A DNA stretch of 30,669 nt from a virus (IMGVR_UViG_3300025128_000208:1-30669); one strand, 5' to 3'. Counted from the stretch's first letter, positions 1-8,104 are shown. Translations and numbers: made by a program. The notes: a model not told the origin generated them from the sequence alone.

Positions 1-11
1 AGGAGAACATT

Positions 12-908
12 ATGGCTAATACAAGTTTTAGCGGTCCGGTAAGATCGAAAAAAGATTTTAAACTTTACACCGAGACTGCATCGACAGGGTTAGACAGTGA
101 TAGAACTTTAGGTACAACAGCTAAAGATGCTAGAAGATTTTATTTAGAGGAATGGTTTTCACAAAGACCAGGTCTAAACGCAGATATCGACCAAGTATCA
201 ACAGTTGAAGTTCAACGTGCGTTGAATAGAAACTGGGAAGCTCTTGGAACTAACATGACTACTGCTCTAGCTACATTTGCTACAACTTCAGCAGGAATTT
301 TAGCAACAACTGCTGGCGCAGACCAAGACCAAGCAATTTTAACACCTCACTTAGATACTGCGGCGACAGCATGGGCAGGATGCTTGTGGGGAACAGAAAA
401 CGAAGTTCACTGGGAAACATCAATCATGTTACCAGCGATTGACAATCAGAACGTTTGGTGTGGTTTAAAATTAACAAATGCACCAGAAGTTGCAACAGAT
501 GCTAATCAAGCATATTTCAATTTCTTGACTGATTCAGATAATTCTGGTCAAGATTATGATGACTTTACAAAATGGCACTTTGTTTACAGTGTGGCGAATA
601 CTGATTATATCAGTCAAATACCAGTTACTGTAGCAGCAAATACGCCATATCATTTAAAAATGGAAATAGACAGCGATAGAAAAGCTACTATTTTTGTAAA
701 TGGTATACAGTACAATGTTACAAGTACTTCTGGTTCTACTGGAGGCACAGCGGTAACAGCGGTGCAACCAGGCACAGCGGCTACTAAATCTACAGCATTA
801 ACAAACGATATTGATTTAATTCCATATAATGGAATTGAAGCAAATGCTGGTGCTGCTGAAGCACTTAATACTCATTACGTCTGCATGAGCAGAAACGTAT
901 ACGAATAA
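12..908 (+). CDS. Virion structural protein with LamG/concanavalin-like domain
   Basis: A 298-residue protein preceded by a good ribosome site (AGGAGA at 1-6). Its N-terminus, MANTSFSGPVRSKKDF, resembles the start of virion proteins in uncultured marine phages. Residues about 126-235 look like a beta-sandwich of the LamG/concanavalin type: the region contains HWETSIMLPAID, KWHFVYSVANTD, and the strand pair YHLKMEIDSDRKATIFVNG that is typical of the end of such folds. It stands directly before the connector genes, so a surface, decoration or head-fibre role is likely. That role is inference. I do not think it is the major capsid protein, because I see no capsid-fold features in it, but I cannot exclude this without a profile search. 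Confidence 0.7.
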   Translation: MANTSFSGPVRSKKDFKLYTETASTGLDSDRTLGTTAKDARRFYLEEWFSQRPGLNADIDQVSTVEVQRALNRNWEALGTNMTTALATFATTSAGILATTAGADQDQAILTPHLDTAATAWAGCLWGTENEVHWETSIMLPAIDNQNVWCGLKLTNAPEVATDANQAYFNFLTDSDNSGQDYDDFTKWHFVYSVANTDYISQIPVTVAANTPYHLKMEIDSDRKATIFVNGIQYNVTSTSGSTGGTAVTAVQPGTAATKSTALTNDIDLIPYNGIEANAGAAEALNTHYVCMSRNVYE

Positions 909-920
909 TAAACTTTAACG

Positions 921-944
921 GAGCGGGGGTGAAAACCCCCTCTC
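921..944 (+). terminator. GC-rich hairpin with GAAA tetraloop between structural genes
   Basis: In the gap after the first gene, GGGGGT (925-930) pairs with ACCCCC (935-940) around a GAAA tetraloop (931-934). Outside a single C/T mismatch the stem continues as GAG (921-923) with CTC (942-944). There is no run of T after it, so it is not a classic intrinsic terminator. It could attenuate transcription, act as an RNase stop that stabilises mRNA, or do both. It lies just ahead of the ribosome site AGGAGG at 951-956. Confidence 0.55.
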
Positions 945-961
945 TCCAATAGGAGGAAAAA

Positions 962-1378
962 ATGGCAGATGCCGTAACAAGTCAAACACTAGCAGATGGC
1001 GATAGAATCGCTGTCATGAAATTCACAAATTTATCGGATGGAACTGGAGAAAGTTCAGTTAATAAAGTTGATATTTCAGCTTTAGCAGCGAGTAATGCAG
1101 GATTAACTCCTTCACGAGCTACTATTGAACAAATTTGGTATGATATTGGTGGCATGCGCGTAGCTTTGGAATGGAATGCGACAACAAATGTTGTAGCAGC
1201 AGTTCTAGGTGGAAGTGCAGCAGCAGGAAATGTTTCAGGTCACATGGATTTTAGATCTTTTGGTGGTATTAAAAATACTGAAGCATCTGGCGCTGATGGT
1301 GATATTGATTTAACAACAAGTGGTCATACTAATTTAGATCACTATACTGTTGTACTACAGTTAAGAAAATCATACTAA
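962..1378 (+). CDS. Small virion structural protein (MADxVxSQT family)
   Basis: A 138-residue protein with a strong ribosome site (AGGAGG at 951-956). The sequence is beta-rich with no signal peptide, membrane segment or charged helix. The N-terminal part has MKFTNLSDGTGESSV and KVDISAL, followed by a central DIGGMRVALEW strand and a C-terminal HYTVVLQLRKSY. I recognise this pattern as a conserved small protein of uncultured marine phages that sits between capsid and connector genes. A decoration or head-surface role fits the position, but the exact function is unknown. Its neighbours are separated from it by two hairpins, one on each side, which suggests independent expression control. Confidence 0.65.
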   Translation: MADAVTSQTLADGDRIAVMKFTNLSDGTGESSVNKVDISALAASNAGLTPSRATIEQIWYDIGGMRVALEWNATTNVVAAVLGGSAAAGNVSGHMDFRSFGGIKNTEASGADGDIDLTTSGHTNLDHYTVVLQLRKSY

Positions 1379-1385
1379 TAAATGA

Positions 1386-1402
1386 TATCGAGATCCTCGA
1401 TA
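1386..1402 (+). other. Perfect 7-bp inverted repeat in intergenic gap
   Basis: TATCGAG (1386-1392) is followed by ATC and then its exact reverse complement CTCGATA (1396-1402). It begins eight bases after the stop of the preceding gene and is not followed by a T-run. It probably forms a short hairpin in the late mRNA, acting as a weak terminator or as a barrier to exonucleases. The next ribosome site, GGAGG, follows at 1421. Confidence 0.45.
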
Positions 1403-1429
1403 CCTAAACAAATATCAAAAGGAGGCAAA

Positions 1430-1561
1430 ATGCCAAAAGGACCGGGAACATATGGAAGTAAACTTGGAAGACCCCCAAAGAAGAAAAGACTTTATAAAAA
1501 AGGCGGTACCGTAAAAAAATACAATAAAGGTGGCTCTGTAAAGAAAACGAAAAAAGGATAA
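1430..1561 (+). CDS. Very basic 43-residue protein with KGG repeats
   Basis: A short gene of 43 residues starting at ATG 1430 with a strong GGAGG ribosome site at 1421-1425. It begins MPKGPGTYGSKLGRPPKKKR and then contains two similar units, KKGGTVKKYN and NKGGSVKKTK. About 16 residues are lysine or arginine, and there is no acidic residue. I have seen similar 'MPKGPGTYGS.xGRPPKK' small proteins in uncultured marine phages, always next to virion genes. It could bind DNA or a negatively charged scaffold inside the head. The GGxV units recur in other proteins of this window, as noted in the findings. Function is unknown. Confidence 0.75.
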   Translation: MPKGPGTYGSKLGRPPKKKRLYKKGGTVKKYNKGGSVKKTKKG

Positions 1562-1566
1562 CCTAA

Positions 1567-2235
1567 ATGGCACTTTCGGGCACTAACGCTTTCAACTTGG
1601 ATGTTGATGAAGTCATACAGGAAGCTTTTGAGAGATGCGGTTTGCACGCGCGCTCGGGCTATGACTTAAAATCAGCAAGACGATCTTTAAATCTTCTGTT
1701 AGCAGAATGGGCTAATAGAGGAATTAATTTATGGACCGTTGAACTACGTACACAAACATTAACAGCAAGCACAACAAGCTATACGCTTGACTCTGATCTC
1801 ATCGATATATTAGAAGCAGTTGTTTATAAAGCTTCCGATACAACAACAGATATGGAAGTCGATCGAATCAGTCGTGCTGAATATTTAAACATTTCAAAAA
1901 AATCAACAGAGGCTGTCCCGACACAATATTACTTATTGCGCGGTCAGTCCACTCCAACATTATATCTTTATCCAACGCCCGATGCCGCTGATACATTCAA
2001 GTATTGGGGCCTGACAAAAATACAAGATGCAGGTGATTATGAAGATGAGTTGGATGTCCCTACACGTTTCCTCCCGTGTTTAACAGCCGGAATGGCTTAC
2101 TATGTGTCTTTGAAAAAGTCACCAGAAAGAACACCTTTACTCAAACAATTGTATGAAGAAGAATGGCAACGTGCTTCGGAAGAAGACAGGCCGCGTTCCA
2201 GTTTTTATGCTATACCTGAAAGGGGAGTTATTTAA
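1567..2235 (+). CDS. Head-tail connector/adaptor protein (gp4/gp11-like)
   Basis: A 222-residue protein that matches the general pattern of podovirus adaptor proteins joining portal to tail (P22 gp4, T7 gp11 and relatives). The N-terminal helical part contains VIQEAFERCGLHARSG and SARRSLNLLLAEWANRG, followed by INLWTVELRTQTLTAS, a hallmark stretch in marine phage connectors. The middle carries YTLDSDLIDILEAVVY and a beta strand pair around YYLLRGQSTPTLYLYP. The C-terminal helix holds YYVSLKKSPER and LKQLYEEEWQRASEEDRP, as in the family. It would form the ring below the portal. The gene ends in a TAATG junction with the next one. The family call is from memory of motifs, not from a search. Confidence 0.65.
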   Translation: MALSGTNAFNLDVDEVIQEAFERCGLHARSGYDLKSARRSLNLLLAEWANRGINLWTVELRTQTLTASTTSYTLDSDLIDILEAVVYKASDTTTDMEVDRISRAEYLNISKKSTEAVPTQYYLLRGQSTPTLYLYPTPDAADTFKYWGLTKIQDAGDYEDELDVPTRFLPCLTAGMAYYVSLKKSPERTPLLKQLYEEEWQRASEEDRPRSSFYAIPERGVI

Positions 2236-2441
2236 TGAAATCTGGTGATATTTACGAAAGCCCTTTAAAACAATTATTGTTTAATACTTTAGTGGAGGCA
2301 GGAAGACTAGATCCTAAAAATGTGGAAGATTCAGACGCTTTAAAACTTTTAAAAGATTTTGGTGTTGGGCCACAACTTGTTAAAAACATGGGTGGAATTG
2401 TATCCCTTAATCAAATGACACAACCGATAGGATATAGATAA
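2235..2441 (+). CDS. Small protein with C-terminal MGGIV motif
   Basis: A 68-residue protein translationally coupled to both neighbours through one-base TAATG overlaps. The first 45 residues look helical and charged, with LKQLLFNTLVEAGRLD and DALKLLKDFGVG. The tail has MGGIV at residues 52-56 followed by SLNQMTQPIGYR. There is no signal peptide or membrane segment. Position between an adaptor and another small virion protein suggests a neck-associated part or assembly factor. I do not recognise the family. The GGIV unit matches a motif that recurs across virion proteins in this window. Confidence 0.65.
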   Translation: MKSGDIYESPLKQLLFNTLVEAGRLDPKNVEDSDALKLLKDFGVGPQLVKNMGGIVSLNQMTQPIGYR

Positions 2442-2764
2442 TGGCACACGCAACGGGCAAATATGCAAAAGCAATCTCTGATAGAAGCGGAAGAGAATTT
2501 CCCTACAAGGAAATGATCAAGGAATGGAATGGATCATTTGTCCATCAATCGGAATTCGAGGCAAAGCATCCTCAATTGGATAGAAGCAAGCATACGTCCG
2601 ATGCACAAAGCTTAAAAGACGTTCGACCTTCACGAAAAGAACCAATGACTGTTTTTGTGGGTGGACAGGGATTTTTTGATCATAATGACACAATGCAGGT
2701 AGAAAAAAATAAAGCGCCTATTGTTGGAACATCAGTTGGAATAGTATCAGTGAGTACATCATGA
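2441..2764 (+). CDS. Conserved small virion-associated protein (AKAISDRSG/PYKEM)
   Basis: A 107-residue soluble protein starting on a TAATG overlap and ending in an ATGA overlap with the next gene. Its N-terminus has GKYAKAISDRSGREFPYKEM followed by KEWNGSFVH and EFEAKHPQLD. This is a pattern I recognise from uncultured marine phages, where a short protein of this kind sits between connector genes. The central SDRSG and the histidines could suggest a metal or nucleic-acid site, but no complete motif is visible. The C-terminal third (VFVGGQGFFDHND, then IVGTSVGIVSVS) looks like beta strands. Function unknown; a neck or tail position is inferred from the neighbours. Confidence 0.65.
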   Translation: MAHATGKYAKAISDRSGREFPYKEMIKEWNGSFVHQSEFEAKHPQLDRSKHTSDAQSLKDVRPSRKEPMTVFVGGQGFFDHNDTMQVEKNKAPIVGTSVGIVSVSTS

Positions 2765-3441
2765 CAACATATTCAGAATTAACAACACAGATTTTAAATT
2801 ACACGGAAGTTAGCACCGATGTGCTGACATCAACTATTACGGATGATTTCATTGAGCATACGGAAAATCGCTTATTAAGGGATTTAGATCTGGATGCATT
2901 TAAGTCACATCAATACTCAACCTTGACGGCGGACAGTCCATTTCTGTCATTGCCTGGAGGAACGACACCGGAGCCTACATCTTTGGCGACAATACGAACG
3001 GTCATGATCTATGCTTCAACTTCTTCTGCGAGAGATTTTTTGGAGCAACGCGATGTCAGTTTTATGAATGAATATTGGCCAATAAGAACATCCACCGGAA
3101 CACCAAAATATTGGTCATGGTGGGATGAAAATACGATTTATCTTGCGCCAACCCCTAGTTCTGCGTTATATGTAGAGCTGGGAATTACGAGATTACCAAC
3201 AAGACTATCCAGTTCCAATACAACCTCATGGTTGGGGAATAATGCTCCAGTAGCATTGCTTTATGGATGTCTTGCAGAAGCCTTCAAATTCTTGAAGGGA
3301 CCAGCGGAAATGCTGCAATTATATGAACAATCATATCAACGTGCTATTCAAGAGTTGATGATAGAACAACAAGGAAGGCACCGAAGAGATGAATATATGC
3401 ACGGGGCGCTACGAACGCCTTTGCAATCACATAATCCATAG
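2761..3441 (+). CDS. Adaptor/connector protein (SU10 adaptor-like)
   Basis: A 226-residue protein of the type found as the second connector ring in several podoviruses. Its start MTTYSELTTQILNYTEVST and the helix FIEHTENRLLRDLDLDAFK are typical of the SU10-type adaptor family. The pattern 'I..FI..AE.R..RDLD' at the N-terminus, a beta middle (YWSWWDENTIYLAPTP, then YVELGITRLPTRLS) and a C-terminal helix pair (ALLYGCLAEAFKFLKGP, ELMIEQQGRHRRDEY) fit that fold. It overlaps the preceding gene by ATGA, so it is probably translationally coupled. It likely binds the first adaptor or the nozzle protein encoded near 14.1 kb. The family name is from motif memory only. Confidence 0.6.
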   Translation: MTTYSELTTQILNYTEVSTDVLTSTITDDFIEHTENRLLRDLDLDAFKSHQYSTLTADSPFLSLPGGTTPEPTSLATIRTVMIYASTSSARDFLEQRDVSFMNEYWPIRTSTGTPKYWSWWDENTIYLAPTPSSALYVELGITRLPTRLSSSNTTSWLGNNAPVALLYGCLAEAFKFLKGPAEMLQLYEQSYQRAIQELMIEQQGRHRRDEYMHGALRTPLQSHNP

Positions 3442-3452
3442 GAGGATATAAA

Positions 3453-3884
3453 ATGGCAATAACCCAAGCTGTTTGCACAAGCTTTAAACAGGAATTGCTC
3501 GTTGGAACGCATAACTTTACAGCGACTACGGGTGATACATTTAAAATTGCATTGTATTCAAGTTCAGCTACTCTAAGTGCTTCAACAACTGCTTATTCCA
3601 GCTCAAACGAAGTTTCTGCTTCAGGAACCTATACGGCTGGTGGTGGATCATTAACAAATGTAACACCGACAACAAGTGGAACAACTGCTCTTACTGATTT
3701 TTCTGACATATCATTTACATCAGCGACAATCACGGCAAGAGGAGCATTGATCTATAATAGTTCTGATTCAGATAAAGCGGCTGTTGTATTGGACTTTGGT
3801 GGCGATAAAACGTCAACAAGCGGAACATTTACAATTCAATTTCCAGCAGCAGATGCAAGTAACGCTATATTACGATTAGCGTAG
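3453..3884 (+). CDS. Conserved marine phage structural protein (MAITQAVCTSF family)
   Basis: A 143-residue beta-rich protein with ribosome site AGGAGG at 3441-3446. The N-terminus MAITQAVCTSFKQELLVGTH is followed by DTFKIALYSSSATLSAST, then SNEVSASGTYTAGGGSL, and the C-terminal half has ARGALIYNSSDSDKAAVVLD and ends TIQFPAADASNAILRLA. These blocks are strongly conserved in many uncultured marine phages. The role is not established to my knowledge; the location between connectors and fibres suggests a tail or head-tail component. The sequence is dominated by Ser, Thr, Ala and Gly, as in many phage tail beta-sandwich proteins. Confidence 0.75.
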   Translation: MAITQAVCTSFKQELLVGTHNFTATTGDTFKIALYSSSATLSASTTAYSSSNEVSASGTYTAGGGSLTNVTPTTSGTTALTDFSDISFTSATITARGALIYNSSDSDKAAVVLDFGGDKTSTSGTFTIQFPAADASNAILRLA

Positions 3885-3894
3885 GAGATAAAAT

Positions 3895-5682
3895 ATGGCT
3901 TTAAAGCTAAATGATAGAGTCAAGGAAACTTCGACAACAACTGGAACAGGTACGCTTAATTTAAGTGGTGCTGTTTCAGCGTTCGAGACATTTGTTGCGG
4001 GAATCGGTGATGGTAATACAACTTATTATGCTATTGTCAATCGTGACGAAGACGAATGGGAAACTGGTCTTGGAACCGTAACCGATGCATCTACGGACAC
4101 ACTGGCTAGAACAACAGTTATTTCAAGTTCAAACAGCGATAGTGCTGTTGATTTTAGTGCTGGCACGAAAGACGTATTTTGTACCTTGCCGGCAAGTAAA
4201 GTACCATTTCTCGATGCAAGTAATGATTTAATTCTTGGAACAGGTGCGGCAGGAGTTGATTATTCTCTAAAATTTGACGGAGCAGATTCAGACGGTGTTA
4301 TTACATGGATGGAAGATGAGGATTCTTTCAAAGTGGAAGATGATCTTGTCATGGACAGTTCAAAAAGACTATATCTTTATGATGAAGGTGGAGAATATAT
4401 TTATGGTGACGGAACAGATTTATATTTAACTTCCGGCGCTGATATAAATATACCTGCCAATATTGGCATGACCTTTGGTAATGATGGAGAGAAAATTGAA
4501 GGTGATGGCACTGATTTAACTATCAGTGGAAATAATATTAATTTAACAGCTACTGCGGATGTAGTTATTCCAGCTAATGTAGGAATTACTTTTGGTACAG
4601 GAGAAAAGATTGAAGGGGACAGCACAAATTTAACTATCACCTCTGGTGCTGATATTGCGTTAACAGCTACTTCAGATATCAATGTTCCAGCAGATGTTGG
4701 TATTACATTTGGTGATGATGGAGAGAAGATTGAAGGAGATGGTACTGATTTAACCATTAGTGGTAATAATATTAAATTAACAGCAACTGCGGATGTTGTC
4801 ATTCCAGCAGATGTTGGTATTACATTTGGCAGTGGAGAGAAGATTGAAGGGAATAACACGGATTTAACGGTTACATCCGGCGCTGACATTAACTTGACGG
4901 CAACTTCGGATGTGAACATACCGTCTGACGTTGGAGTTACTTTTGGCAACGACGGTGAAAAGATCGAAGGTGACGGAACAGATTTAACAATTAGTGGCAA
5001 TAATATTAACTTGACAGCCGTTGCGGATGTTAACATTCCATCAGGCGTTGGAGTTACATTTGCTACAACAGAAAAAATTGAATCGGACGGAACAGATTTA
5101 TCAATTACAGTTGGTAGTGGTGGTGATATTAATATTGGATCAGATATTGGTTTAACATTCGGTAATGATGGGGAGAAGATTGAAGGGGATGGAACGGATT
5201 TAACTATAACCGGAAATAACATCAAGCTTACAGCTACAGCCGATGTTGTTATTCCCGCTGATGTGGGAATTACTTTTGGAACAGGCGAAAAGATTGAAGG
5301 AAATAATACAGATTTAACCATTACATCTGGTGCGGACATTGCGCTAACAGCAACAAATGATGTAAATTTACCTAATAATGTTGGAATGGTATTTGGTGAT
5401 GATGGTGAGAAGATTGAGGGTGATGGAACGAATTTAAAAATTGAATCTAGTGGAGATCTTAATCTTGCAGCAGGTGGTTCAACAAATCAAATTAAAATCA
5501 CTAACGGTGCAATCGTACCAATCGCAGATGATGACATAGATTTGGGAACTGCATCTTTACAGTTTAAAGACGCTTACATTGATGGTACGCTGGAAGCGGA
5601 TGCAATAACAATAGGTGGTACGGCAGTCACGGCAGGTGGAGCAACGAAGGGTTTTGCCATTGCTGTTGCGATCGCGCTGTGA
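3895..5682 (+). CDS. Repetitive tail fibre with alternating 38/40-residue repeats
   Basis: A 595-residue fibre-like protein with ribosome site AGGAG just upstream. Residues 1-105 form a conserved N-terminal attachment-type domain (MALKLNDRVKETSTTTGTG, then YYAIVNRDEDEWETGLGT). After a short linker, the region from about residue 183 to 520 is a tandem array centred on an EKIE motif: nine copies start at 4489, 4603, 4723, 4837, 4957, 5071, 5173, 5287 and 5407. Each unit contains DLTI(S/T), NINLTATAD or similar, and IP-(A/S)-x-VGITFG, which looks like a triple-stranded beta-helix rung pair. The C-terminus has IDLGTASLQFKDAYIDGTLE, a motif common in marine phage fibres. No S74 chaperone is visible at its end. 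Receptor binding is inferred. Confidence 0.75.
   Translation: MALKLNDRVKETSTTTGTGTLNLSGAVSAFETFVAGIGDGNTTYYAIVNRDEDEWETGLGTVTDASTDTLARTTVISSSNSDSAVDFSAGTKDVFCTLPASKVPFLDASNDLILGTGAAGVDYSLKFDGADSDGVITWMEDEDSFKVEDDLVMDSSKRLYLYDEGGEYIYGDGTDLYLTSGADINIPANIGMTFGNDGEKIEGDGTDLTISGNNINLTATADVVIPANVGITFGTGEKIEGDSTNLTITSGADIALTATSDINVPADVGITFGDDGEKIEGDGTDLTISGNNIKLTATADVVIPADVGITFGSGEKIEGNNTDLTVTSGADINLTATSDVNIPSDVGVTFGNDGEKIEGDGTDLTISGNNINLTAVADVNIPSGVGVTFATTEKIESDGTDLSITVGSGGDINIGSDIGLTFGNDGEKIEGDGTDLTITGNNIKLTATADVVIPADVGITFGTGEKIEGNNTDLTITSGADIALTATNDVNLPNNVGMVFGDDGEKIEGDGTNLKIESSGDLNLAAGGSTNQIKITNGAIVPIADDDIDLGTASLQFKDAYIDGTLEADAITIGGTAVTAGGATKGFAIAVAIAL
4489..5418 (+). repeat. Tandem EKIE-containing protein repeat (9 copies)
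   Basis: Nine in-frame units, measured from one EKIE codon block to the next, are 114, 120, 114, 120, 114, 102, 114 and 120 bases long. Two unit types alternate: a longer one with the SGADI-like loop, and a shorter one with the SGNNI-like loop, so the higher-order period is 234 bases (78 residues). One unit, starting at 5071, is shortened by 12 bases and is the least conserved (IESDGTDLSITVGSGGDI). DNA identity between units is only moderate while protein identity is high. Confidence 0.85.
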
Positions 5683-5696
5683 TATAAGGAGGAAAT

Positions 5697-6023
5697 ATGG
5701 CACAAGATTTTGAATCAACTGGAATATTGGTAACGAATAGTGAAACAACTATTTATACCTCTAATTCAGATGACGCTATTGTTGGGCTGAGACTGGCTAA
5801 TATTCTTACAACTGCAATTACAATGGATGTTTACATTGACTTGGCAGGTGCAGGAACGAACTTTTATATTTGTAAAAATTTAAGCATTCCACCGGCAAGT
5901 TCAGTTGAACTGGTTCAGGGTGGAGCTAAAATGGTTATACAAAGTACGGATGTAGTTTACGGTCTTTGCGGAACAGCGAATGGCTGTCACGTTTGGATCA
6001 GTCTAGTTGATGCAATTAGTTAA
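5697..6023 (+). CDS. Small beta-sandwich virion protein
   Basis: A 108-residue protein with ribosome site AGGAGG near 5688. Its layout is ILVTNSETTIYTSNSDDAIV, then GLRLANILTTAITMDVYIDL, then KNLSIPPASSVELVQGGAK, ending GCHVWISLVDAIS. No signal peptide or membrane segment is present. It looks like a paralogue of the protein at 17137-17481, sharing the order 'T(N/S)xxTTxYT', a strand with LR(I/L)(A/T)N, a mid-protein turn and a C-terminal ISLV/LSVLE strand. This kind of small protein is frequent beside fibre genes of marine phages and may be a fibre-base or tail-tip component. The exact role is unknown. Confidence 0.65.
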   Translation: MAQDFESTGILVTNSETTIYTSNSDDAIVGLRLANILTTAITMDVYIDLAGAGTNFYICKNLSIPPASSVELVQGGAKMVIQSTDVVYGLCGTANGCHVWISLVDAIS

Positions 6024-6035
6024 TAAGGAGGAATA

Positions 6036-6212
6036 ATGGGTGATACAGTAGGAGGTCCTATCTACATAGGTGGAGACGCTGCTGCGGATGAATTTGTTAA
6101 TGATCACGCGGCAACAATGGACGGAACGCAAGTTATTGAATCTGCTGTTCTAGCAGGGCCAGTAACATTTGCAGGAACAGTAACAATAGAAGGTAATTTG
6201 GTAATAGTATAA
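6036..6212 (+). CDS. 58-residue fibre-associated small protein
   Basis: A short gene starting at ATG 6036 after a strong AAGGAGG ribosome site at 6025-6031 and ending in a TAATG overlap with the large fibre gene that follows. The product starts MGDTVGGPIYIGGDAAAD and ends with the repeated short strands AGPVTFAGTVTIEGNLVIV, which resemble a single beta-helix rung of the kind seen in phage fibres. It may be a fibre-tip cap, a fibre-assembly helper or a free rung recombined from a fibre gene. I do not recognise it as a named family. Confidence 0.6.
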   Translation: MGDTVGGPIYIGGDAAADEFVNDHAATMDGTQVIESAVLAGPVTFAGTVTIEGNLVIV

Positions 6213-8095
6213 TGGGAACAATACAAATAGATGGTTCAACGCCAAAAATAACAGTAGGGAACGCAACCGCAGAGGATGCGACTATTCTATTTGATGGCAA
6301 CGCACAGGACTTCTATATAGCACTTGATGATTCAGCAGATGACCTTCTGATTGGACTTGGTTCAACAGTAGGTACTACGCCTGCAATATCAATAGATGAA
6401 AATCTGGCTATAAAAACTTACGGCGATATTACTATGACGGGAACTACGCCTGTATTAACCATTGGTGATGCAGGAGCAGAGGACACGGCTATCGTGTTCG
6501 ATGGTAATGCTCAAGATTTCTATATAGCTTTAGATGACTCTGCGGATGATTTATTAATAGGCAAAGGTTCAACAGTAGGTACTACACCTGCAATAGCGAT
6601 TGATAGTGATTTAAAGGTTAACATTCCAGTCACAACTGCTTCCACAAGTGCTTCCACAGGAAGTTTAACGACAGGTGGTGGTGCAGGAATTGGAGCAGAC
6701 CTATACGTTGGTGATGACGCTTACTTAATAACTGACTCGGCCGTATTAGGATTTGGTGCTGATAAGGACACCCTCTTAACACATACGGATGGAACAGGGC
6801 TAACACTTAACAGTACAAATAAGTTATGTTTTAACGATGCCTCGCAGTTTGTGCAGGGCTCTAGTGCTACTGTGTTGTCCATAGGAGCAACTGATGAAAT
6901 AGATTTAACAGCAACAGCAGTGGACTTGAATGGAACGTTGGATGTTAGTGGAACAGTAACTTGTGTTGCTATTACAGGTAGTGGAGCTGCACAATTTGAT
7001 ACTGTTGGTGTTGGTGCGGCAAAAGATTTAGGAGTTGGCTTACATATTAGAACTGCTGACAGTGGAGCTAGTGTTAATAGTAGTGGTGATGAATTGGTTA
7101 TTGAGGGAAGCGGTGGTTCAGGAATGTCCATTCTAAGTGGTACAAGTAGTGATGGTAGTATAAACTGGGGCGATAGTGGAAATAATTACATAGGAAGAAT
7201 CGTATACGCCCATAATGGCGATGAAATGAAATTTGTTTCCAATGCTGCTGTAAGACTGGTTCTCAAGTCAAATGGAGATATGGCTTTTATGGGTGCTGAA
7301 GCATTAAGTGCCGGCGATGGACTGGATGATGCTGGTGATGAGGGATTTTATTATGATGCTACTAATTATTCTCAATTTGCTCAAGACGGAACTGCTGTTT
7401 GTGATTTTAATAGGTCTGATGCCGATGATAATTCAAGAGGCATAGTAAATTTTAGAAGAAATGGTTCGGTCGCTGGTGGAATAGCGGCTACAAATTCAAC
7501 TGTAGCTTATAATACTTTTTGTGGAACTCACTTATCACAACTGATAGATGATTCTAAACCAACAATTCTTGAGGGTACAGTCATTGAAAGTATTGATACT
7601 ATTTGTGAATGGCCTATGGCTAAATTCACGATACCAGAACATACTGATGATAATGGAAATGTTATTCCAGCAAAAACCAGAAGAAGATATGTTTTAAAAA
7701 CAAACAATATCGGGGATAATATAAAATACACCTATAATGGTGTAGAGTATGACGCTGTTGTTGAAAAAGAGATTGAAAATGAGAAACTACCTAGATTTAA
7801 AATATCAGACACAGAGGATACTAATAAGATTTATGGAGTATTTTTTGATTGGATGGAAGACGACATTACAAATGATGCACAAGTAGCTTCAATAGGTGCG
7901 TTCGTTATAAGAATACATAAAGACGAAACTGTCGCTATTGGAGATTTGCTATCAAGCAAGGGTGACGGAACGGCAAAAGTACAGGCGGATAATATTTTTA
8001 GAGCAAGTACGATTGGCAAGGTGACAGCAACTAAAAAAATAAAAATACACGCAGACGATTCATACTGTGTGTCATGTACACTTCATTGTGGATAA
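6212..8095 (+). CDS. Tail fibre A: repeated beta rungs with G2-like C-terminal domain
   Basis: A 627-residue fibre. Residues 27-65 and 96-135 are two copies of a unit FDGNAQDFYIALDDSADDLL followed by a glycine/threonine loop. Residues about 171-247 form a module (ITDSAVLGFGADKD through DEIDLTATAVDLNGTL) that recurs in the two later fibre genes. From about residue 250 to 430 the protein is unique and less GC-rich. Residues 431-627 (TFCGTHLSQLIDDSKP, later VASIGAFVIRIHKDETVAIG and ASTIGKVTATKKIKI, ending HCG) look like a C-terminal folding or maturation domain resembling Peptidase_G2-type regions in marine phage fibres. That last assignment is tentative, and no catalytic residue is claimed. The gene starts through a TAATG overlap. 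Confidence 0.65.
   Translation: MGTIQIDGSTPKITVGNATAEDATILFDGNAQDFYIALDDSADDLLIGLGSTVGTTPAISIDENLAIKTYGDITMTGTTPVLTIGDAGAEDTAIVFDGNAQDFYIALDDSADDLLIGKGSTVGTTPAIAIDSDLKVNIPVTTASTSASTGSLTTGGGAGIGADLYVGDDAYLITDSAVLGFGADKDTLLTHTDGTGLTLNSTNKLCFNDASQFVQGSSATVLSIGATDEIDLTATAVDLNGTLDVSGTVTCVAITGSGAAQFDTVGVGAAKDLGVGLHIRTADSGASVNSSGDELVIEGSGGSGMSILSGTSSDGSINWGDSGNNYIGRIVYAHNGDEMKFVSNAAVRLVLKSNGDMAFMGAEALSAGDGLDDAGDEGFYYDATNYSQFAQDGTAVCDFNRSDADDNSRGIVNFRRNGSVAGGIAATNSTVAYNTFCGTHLSQLIDDSKPTILEGTVIESIDTICEWPMAKFTIPEHTDDNGNVIPAKTRRRYVLKTNNIGDNIKYTYNGVEYDAVVEKEIENEKLPRFKISDTEDTNKIYGVFFDWMEDDITNDAQVASIGAFVIRIHKDETVAIGDLLSSKGDGTAKVQADNIFRASTIGKVTATKKIKIHADDSYCVSCTLHCG
6722..6952 (+). repeat. Shared fibre module, copy in fibre A
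   Basis: This 77-codon block (tyrosine 171 onward in fibre A) corresponds to 8857-9087 in fibre B. Counted codon by codon, 30 codons are identical, 44 differ only synonymously and 3 change the amino acid (L/T, V/I and D/N). A third, more diverged copy lies in fibre C from about 10423. It is therefore a protein-level repeat with strongly diverged DNA. Confidence 0.85.
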
Positions 8096-8104
8096 GGAGA
8101 CTAA

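Noticed and set aside
4401-5339. 312-residue open frame on the minus strand
   Set aside because: It mirrors the fibre repeat array exactly; the repetitive Ser/Pro/Val sequence is the antisense of the EKIE repeats, with no ribosome site and no recognisable domain.
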